35,975 nt of DNA from contig CP070771.1 in the NCBI GenBank assembly GCA_020345785.1, positions 6,650,436-6,686,410 on the forward strand, in the 5' to 3' direction. This DNA is from Desulfobacterales bacterium. Lineage in GTDB: Bacteria; Desulfobacterota; Desulfobacteria; Desulfobacterales; JAFDCJ01. Every line of letters starts with the position of its first letter. Position 1 is the stretch's first letter. The notes under the pieces were generated by a model. It searched no databases. It had not been told where the DNA came from and worked only from the letters and a program-made list of their open reading frames with translations. The translations under genes were made by a program, and so were the position numbers. Positions 32,156 through 35,975 of the stretch are shown piece after piece.

Positions 32156-33589
32156 ATGAAGCTGCAGCAGACGGATTTAGAAAAATTTTTCAGGCCCAGA
32201 CATGTCGCCATTGTCGGTGTCTCCAGCGGAGCCTATAAATTCGGCGGCATGAGTTTTTTATTGAAGCTTCAGGAAAGCGGATTTCAGGGCAGGCTGTCGC
32301 CCATCAATCCGAAGGCTGCGGAGATCAAAGGCCTCAAGGCCTATTCGAGTCTGGCGGCTTTGCCGGAGGTGCCCGATCTGGTCATCGTTTGTGTGGCGGC
32401 CCGGTTTGTTCCGGCGATTCTCGAGGAATGCGACCGTCTAGGGGTGAACCACATCCATATCCTTTCATCCGGCTTCAAAGAAACCGGACTTGAAGAGGGC
32501 CGCGCGCTGGAAGAGAAGATCACGGCCATGGCAGAGGACAAGGGGTTGAAGATCATAGGACCAAATTGCATGGGGCCCTATTGTCCGGCCACCGGTCTTA
32601 CCCCCTGGGGAGCCATGCCCGGGCTGAGCGGTTCTCTGGGGATTATATCTCAAAGCGGAGGACTGACCCAGCGCCTGACCGAATACACCTGCTCCCTCGG
32701 GGTCGGGGTCGAAAAAGCGGTGAGTTACGGCAACGCGGCGGTTCTCGACAGCACTGATTTTCTGGCAGCCATGGCGGCGGATCCAAATATCCAGGTCATC
32801 GCCATGTACCTTGAGAGCGTCAAGAATGCGCGCCGGCTCCTGGAGATTGCCAGAGAAGTCGCCAAAAATAAGCCGCTTATCCTGTGGAAAGGCGGCGAAA
32901 GCGATGCGGGTGCGGCCACGGCCGCGTCACATACCGGCGCCATGGCCGGTGATCAAAAGCTTTGGCAGGCCTTCTATCGCCAGAGCGGTGTCATTCGCGT
33001 TCGTTCGATGAATGAATGCGTGGATGCCATACTGGCATTCAGCCTGCTGCCGGCACCGTCCGGCAAAGGCGTCTTTATCATCGGCGGCGGCGGCGGAAAC
33101 AGCGTGGCCTGCAGTGATACCTTCAGCCGCAAGGGATTTGAAATTCCGGCCCTTTCTGAATCCAGCATGGAATTCCTGCGGGGCAGCGTACCCGTTGCCG
33201 GATCCATTGCCGGCAACCCGCTTGATATGTGGCGGACCTTCATCGATGCCGAATATCTTGCCCAGGTTTTGGCGCATGGTTACCGGGATCCCGCTGTCTC
33301 CATCATCGTCGTTGATCGACTCATCCCCCGCAAAGCCTACCATTTTCCAGACCTGGCCGATCCAACATTGGAAACCATTGCCTTTTTAAAAAGCCGGCCC
33401 ACGGCCAAGCCAACGGTCTTTACCATAGACTCCGACGGGGGAGATCCCGGTCTGGCCGAAACGGGGGCGCGTTTGAGAGCGCAGTTTTGCTCTGCCGGAA
33501 TCCCGGCCTTTCCATCGGCCGGAAGGGCCGCGCGAGCCCTTTTTCATCTTTTACAATTTCACCAAAGACAGCAGAAAGGCGACCTTTGA
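32156..33589 (+). CDS. ADP-forming acyl-CoA synthetase, alpha-type (CoA-binding) protein
   Basis: 477 residues in the order CoA-binding Rossmann domain (FFRPRHVAIVGVS at 11-23, NPK, SSGFKETG), then two succinyl-CoA-synthetase-like flavodoxin domains (IGPNCMG at 134-140, SQSGGL 165-170, SYGNA). His259 in ASHTGAMAGD is the expected phosphohistidine. The ATP-grasp (beta) domain that many fused forms carry is absent, and no gene for it is in the window. It probably acts with a distant beta subunit, making or using acyl-CoA. It is tightly coupled upstream (three bases) and downstream (four-base overlap). Confidence 0.87.
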   Translation: MKLQQTDLEKFFRPRHVAIVGVSSGAYKFGGMSFLLKLQESGFQGRLSPINPKAAEIKGLKAYSSLAALPEVPDLVIVCVAARFVPAILEECDRLGVNHIHILSSGFKETGLEEGRALEEKITAMAEDKGLKIIGPNCMGPYCPATGLTPWGAMPGLSGSLGIISQSGGLTQRLTEYTCSLGVGVEKAVSYGNAAVLDSTDFLAAMAADPNIQVIAMYLESVKNARRLLEIAREVAKNKPLILWKGGESDAGAATAASHTGAMAGDQKLWQAFYRQSGVIRVRSMNECVDAILAFSLLPAPSGKGVFIIGGGGGNSVACSDTFSRKGFEIPALSESSMEFLRGSVPVAGSIAGNPLDMWRTFIDAEYLAQVLAHGYRDPAVSIIVVDRLIPRKAYHFPDLADPTLETIAFLKSRPTAKPTVFTIDSDGGDPGLAETGARLRAQFCSAGIPAFPSAGRAARALFHLLQFHQRQQKGDL

Positions 33590-34233
33590 AGATCAAAGCC
33601 GTATTCTGGGATTTCGGCGGCGTATTGACAACAAGTCCATTCGAGGCGTTTAATCGGTTCGAGAGGGAGAATCATCTGCCGCAGAACTTCATACGGATGG
33701 TGAATGCCGCCAACCCCGACACCAATGCCTGGGCCAGACTGGAACGAAGTGAGATCAGCCTGGAAGCGTTCGACCGGGCTTTCGAACGCGAAACGGCGGC
33801 AGCCGGTCATGCCGTCCGGGGCATGACCGTCCTGGAACTGTTATCCGGCGATTTGCGTCCTGAAATGGTGGAGGCGCTGCGCCGGTGTAAAAAACGGTTT
33901 CTCACCGCCTGTCTCACCAACAACATGAAGGGGTTGGAGACAGCCGACTTGAAGCAAGGCGGCCGGCGGGCAGCCGAAATACAGGCTGTCATGGATATGT
34001 TTGATTACATCGTCGAATCGAGCAAAATCGGATGTCGCAAGCCTGATCCGCGCTTTTACGAGATCGCCTGTCAAACCGTCAACGTTGCGCCCCCCCAGGT
34101 GGTTTTTCTTGATGATCTCGGTATCAATCTGAAGCCCGCCCGCGCCATGGGCATGCACACCATAAAGGTGACCGATTCGCACCAGGCGTTGACCGAGCTT
34201 GGGTCACTGCTGGGACTGGCGCTGGTCGGATAG
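33586..34233 (+). CDS. HAD-superfamily hydrolase (YihX/epoxide-hydrolase phosphatase-like)
   Basis: 215 residues. Nucleophile Asp9 in FWDFGGVL; the second acidic residue of DxD is Gly11, as in several YihX-like proteins. Motif II is CLTNN, motif III is the Lys in SSKIGCRKPD, motif IV is FLDD. Likely a phosphatase of small molecules, substrate unknown; relatives lie beside acyl-CoA dehydrogenases in ACAD10-type contexts. The start is TTG 33,586, overlapping the upstream TGA (TTGA), with AAAGG a few bases before. Longer frames would run far into the ligase gene. Confidence 0.82.
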   Translation: MKIKAVFWDFGGVLTTSPFEAFNRFERENHLPQNFIRMVNAANPDTNAWARLERSEISLEAFDRAFERETAAAGHAVRGMTVLELLSGDLRPEMVEALRRCKKRFLTACLTNNMKGLETADLKQGGRRAAEIQAVMDMFDYIVESSKIGCRKPDPRFYEIACQTVNVAPPQVVFLDDLGINLKPARAMGMHTIKVTDSHQALTELGSLLGLALVG

Positions 34234-34375
34234 AACGCTGCTCGGCCATTAGAAAATGCGAAAATAAATAAATTGGAACGCAGAGTCCGTCGATCCGCTC
34301 CACTGCAATGCCGTGGCCGGACGCAAAAAAAATCAGGTCGTGCTGCCGTAATGCTTACTGTACATTGGTGGGTGA

Positions 34376-34891
34376 TTACTGGTTCTGGCCGCGGATCATT
34401 CCCCGGATATAGGCAACCTGTCCCAGGTGCTGACTCTCTTCGACCAGGATGTGACCCAGAATCCATGCGCCGGTTCTGCCTTTAAGCCTCGGATGAGGAT
34501 AAGTGGTCTCCAAATCCGCCGGGGTCATCTGTGCCAGGTGCGCCAGGGTGGATTGCCTGACAGCATCGAAGTAGTCCAGCAAGTCTGACATCGCCACGTC
34601 CGGCATCGCCCGAACCTGGTCTGCCGTATCTCCATAGCCGTGCGCCTCTTCTGACATGCCGAACCTGTTGTGCCAGCCGTCGCTGATCCAGAGCTCGACC
34701 TTGCCGCGCAGCACCCGGTTGACCCAGCGGTCTTCCACACGCGCCATGTGCCAAACAATCCAGGAGATGGGATTGGCGGTCAGCGTGGGCTGCCAGCGCA
34801 ACTCTGTGGCTGTCAGCCCCTCCACCGCTTTTTTCAGGCTGTCCAAAAATTCGTCCAGACCACTTTTGATCGCATCTTTGAAGTCAGTCAC
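34376..34891 (-). CDS. DinB-like four-helix metalloprotein
   Basis: 171 residues of the DinB/DUF664 family, helical-bundle proteins that bind a metal with three His; some members are thiol transferases, others are unknown. Candidate ligands are His48 (WHMARVEDRW), His147 and His155 (HILVEESQHLGQ). N-terminal helix LDEFLDSLKKAVEGLT. The start is GTG 34,889-34,891, behind GGAGGG. It is convergent with the HAD gene; a 142-bp gap between them (34,234-34,375) shows no clear terminator. Confidence 0.82.
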   Translation of the reverse strand: MTDFKDAIKSGLDEFLDSLKKAVEGLTATELRWQPTLTANPISWIVWHMARVEDRWVNRVLRGKVELWISDGWHNRFGMSEEAHGYGDTADQVRAMPDVAMSDLLDYFDAVRQSTLAHLAQMTPADLETTYPHPRLKGRTGAWILGHILVEESQHLGQVAYIRGMIRGQNQ

Positions 34892-34998
34892 TTGACACCC
34901 TCCTTCATACTTCAGGTTTATCCGCCAACCAATTGCCGTCTACCCGATGGGACACCCGAATTTTTTGGCAAGCCTATGGCGGTTCAGGATCCTGCAAC

Positions 34999-35975
34999 CT
35001 ATTTTTCTTCATCTGCTATTTTTACAACGACCAGCGTGACGTCATCGGCGGGCTCAACTCCCTGCTGGAAATCTTCCAACTCGGCAAGAATGGCATCCTT
35101 GATTTTTTTGGCCCTGAACGCCGAATTTTTTCGTATGGCAGCGTACACAGCCTCCTTGCCGAACATTTCATCTTGCGGGTTGCGGGCTTCCCAGATACCG
35201 TCGGTGCTCAAAACGATGATTTGGCCGGCCGTCAGATCAGCGCGGTTTTTTTCCTCATACTGCCAGCTGCCATCAATTCCCAGGGCGATACCCGCAGCTT
35301 TCAGCTCTTTGAAGCGATCGGTTGACGGATCATAAAGCACGGCAGGATCATGTCCGGCTCGCACCCAGCTCAGGGTTCGGTCGCGCATATTCATCTGGAG
35401 GTAAAACAAGGTGATGAAACGCCCTGTGTCCTCGATATCACGGGTAAGCTGGCGATTCACGTCGGTCACCACTCGGGCAATGCTGCCGGATAAAGCGGAT
35501 CTTTGTCGCAGGAAGGCCCGAGTTGAAGCCATCAAAAGCGCAGATGGGATGCCGTGTTCGGATACATCTCCGATGACGATGCTGTATTTTTTTTCACCGG
35601 CATCCTCGTTGCTGAAAAAGTCAAAATAATCGCCGCCGGTTTCATCGCAATATAGGCTTTGGCCGGCAATGTCCAAACCGGAAAATTGGGGATCTTCTCT
35701 GGGCAGAAGATTCTGCTGCACTTCCTTGGCCAGATCCAGTGAGTGGCGCAGCCGGTACCGGTCCTTGAGACCTTCGGTCATCTGGTTGAAGTTTTCGGCC
35801 AGCACTCCGAGCTCATCGTTGCTGTTAATGGGGACCACGGCCGTCAAATCACCTTTTTCTACGCGGGCCATCGCTTTTTCCATCTGCCGGATCGGATCAA
35901 TGATGCCGGTTGCAAACACCCGGGATAAAATGGCGGCCACCGCCAGGGTAACGGCCAATAAAAACGCCGTCAAGT
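34999..35975 (-). CDS. HAMP domain - SpoIIE/RsbU-type serine phosphatase (N-terminally cut by window)
   Basis: The visible 324+ residues begin in a membrane helix (about 1-22), then a HAMP domain (IIDPIRQMEKAMARVEKGDL, NDELGVLAENFNQM in the family pattern), then a PP2C-like phosphatase domain: LAKEVQQNLLP, the metal site GGDYFDFF, GDVSEHGIPSALLM, AGHDPAVLY, STDGIWEARN and DDVTLVVVKI. Such proteins dephosphorylate anti-anti-sigma factors in partner-switching pathways. The sensor part lies beyond position 35,975. It ends with TAG, 107 bases before the DinB-like gene start. Confidence 0.9.
   Translation of the reverse strand, partial: LTAFLLAVTLAVAAILSRVFATGIIDPIRQMEKAMARVEKGDLTAVVPINSNDELGVLAENFNQMTEGLKDRYRLRHSLDLAKEVQQNLLPREDPQFSGLDIAGQSLYCDETGGDYFDFFSNEDAGEKKYSIVIGDVSEHGIPSALLMASTRAFLRQRSALSGSIARVVTDVNRQLTRDIEDTGRFITLFYLQMNMRDRTLSWVRAGHDPAVLYDPSTDRFKELKAAGIALGIDGSWQYEEKNRADLTAGQIIVLSTDGIWEARNPQDEMFGKEAVYAAIRKNSAFRAKKIKDAILAELEDFQQGVEPADDVTLVVVKIADEEK

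Overview
The window looks like a chromosomal segment of an anaerobic, probably sulfate-reducing member of the Desulfobacterota (former Deltaproteobacteria). This is an inference from gene order (atpE ending its own short operon; rpsF-rpsR-DUF2232-rplI-dnaB-hflX), from protein style, and from the many acyl-CoA and CoA-ligase genes. No rRNA, tRNA or taxonomic marker with a certain species call is present.

Left part (1-13,800) is housekeeping. It opens with atpE, the c subunit of the F-type ATP synthase. Its reading frame is interrupted by a TGA at codon 12, followed at once by a hairpin with the architecture of a bacterial SECIS element (bulged U two pairs below a G-starting loop). I read this as a candidate selenocysteine-containing c subunit, and it is the most striking observation here. 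Then come a strong terminator, an HDOD signalling protein, uvrA (minus strand), an AT-rich 570-bp gap, a divergent dnaA, and a minus-strand operon rpsF-rpsR-DUF2232-rplI-dnaB-hflX-inositol monophosphatase.

Middle part (14,000-27,730) is an accessory island for uptake and oxidation of peptide-like or opine-like compounds: a family 5 substrate-binding protein whose two halves are in swapped (circularly permuted) order, permease B, an enolase-superfamily epimerase-like enzyme, an opine dehydrogenase, permease C, ATPases D and F, a stand-alone BFD-type [2Fe-2S] protein, a DAO-type FAD enzyme, a small [2Fe-2S] ferredoxin and an FAD/NAD oxidoreductase. The last four together match the subunits of opine oxidase / HcnABC / proline dehydrogenase complexes, with the usual BFD domain split off as its own gene. 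A plausible scheme (inference): import of an N-carboxyalkyl amino acid or dipeptide, epimerisation, and cleavage to amino acid plus 2-oxoacid.

Right part (28,000-34,233) carries an SDR, two dissimilar acyl-CoA dehydrogenases, an ADP-forming acyl-CoA synthetase alpha-like protein and a HAD hydrolase, suggesting CoA-thioester catabolism. A DinB-like protein and a truncated HAMP-SpoIIE phosphatase (both minus strand) close the window.

Nearly every gap in the accessory half (18,458-31,018) is a 270-600-bp mosaic of short, degenerate, strand-biased phrases and imperfect inverted repeats. Several phrases recur in different gaps, and one element keeps its hairpins by compensatory changes. These mosaics separate genes that should belong to a single transporter operon.
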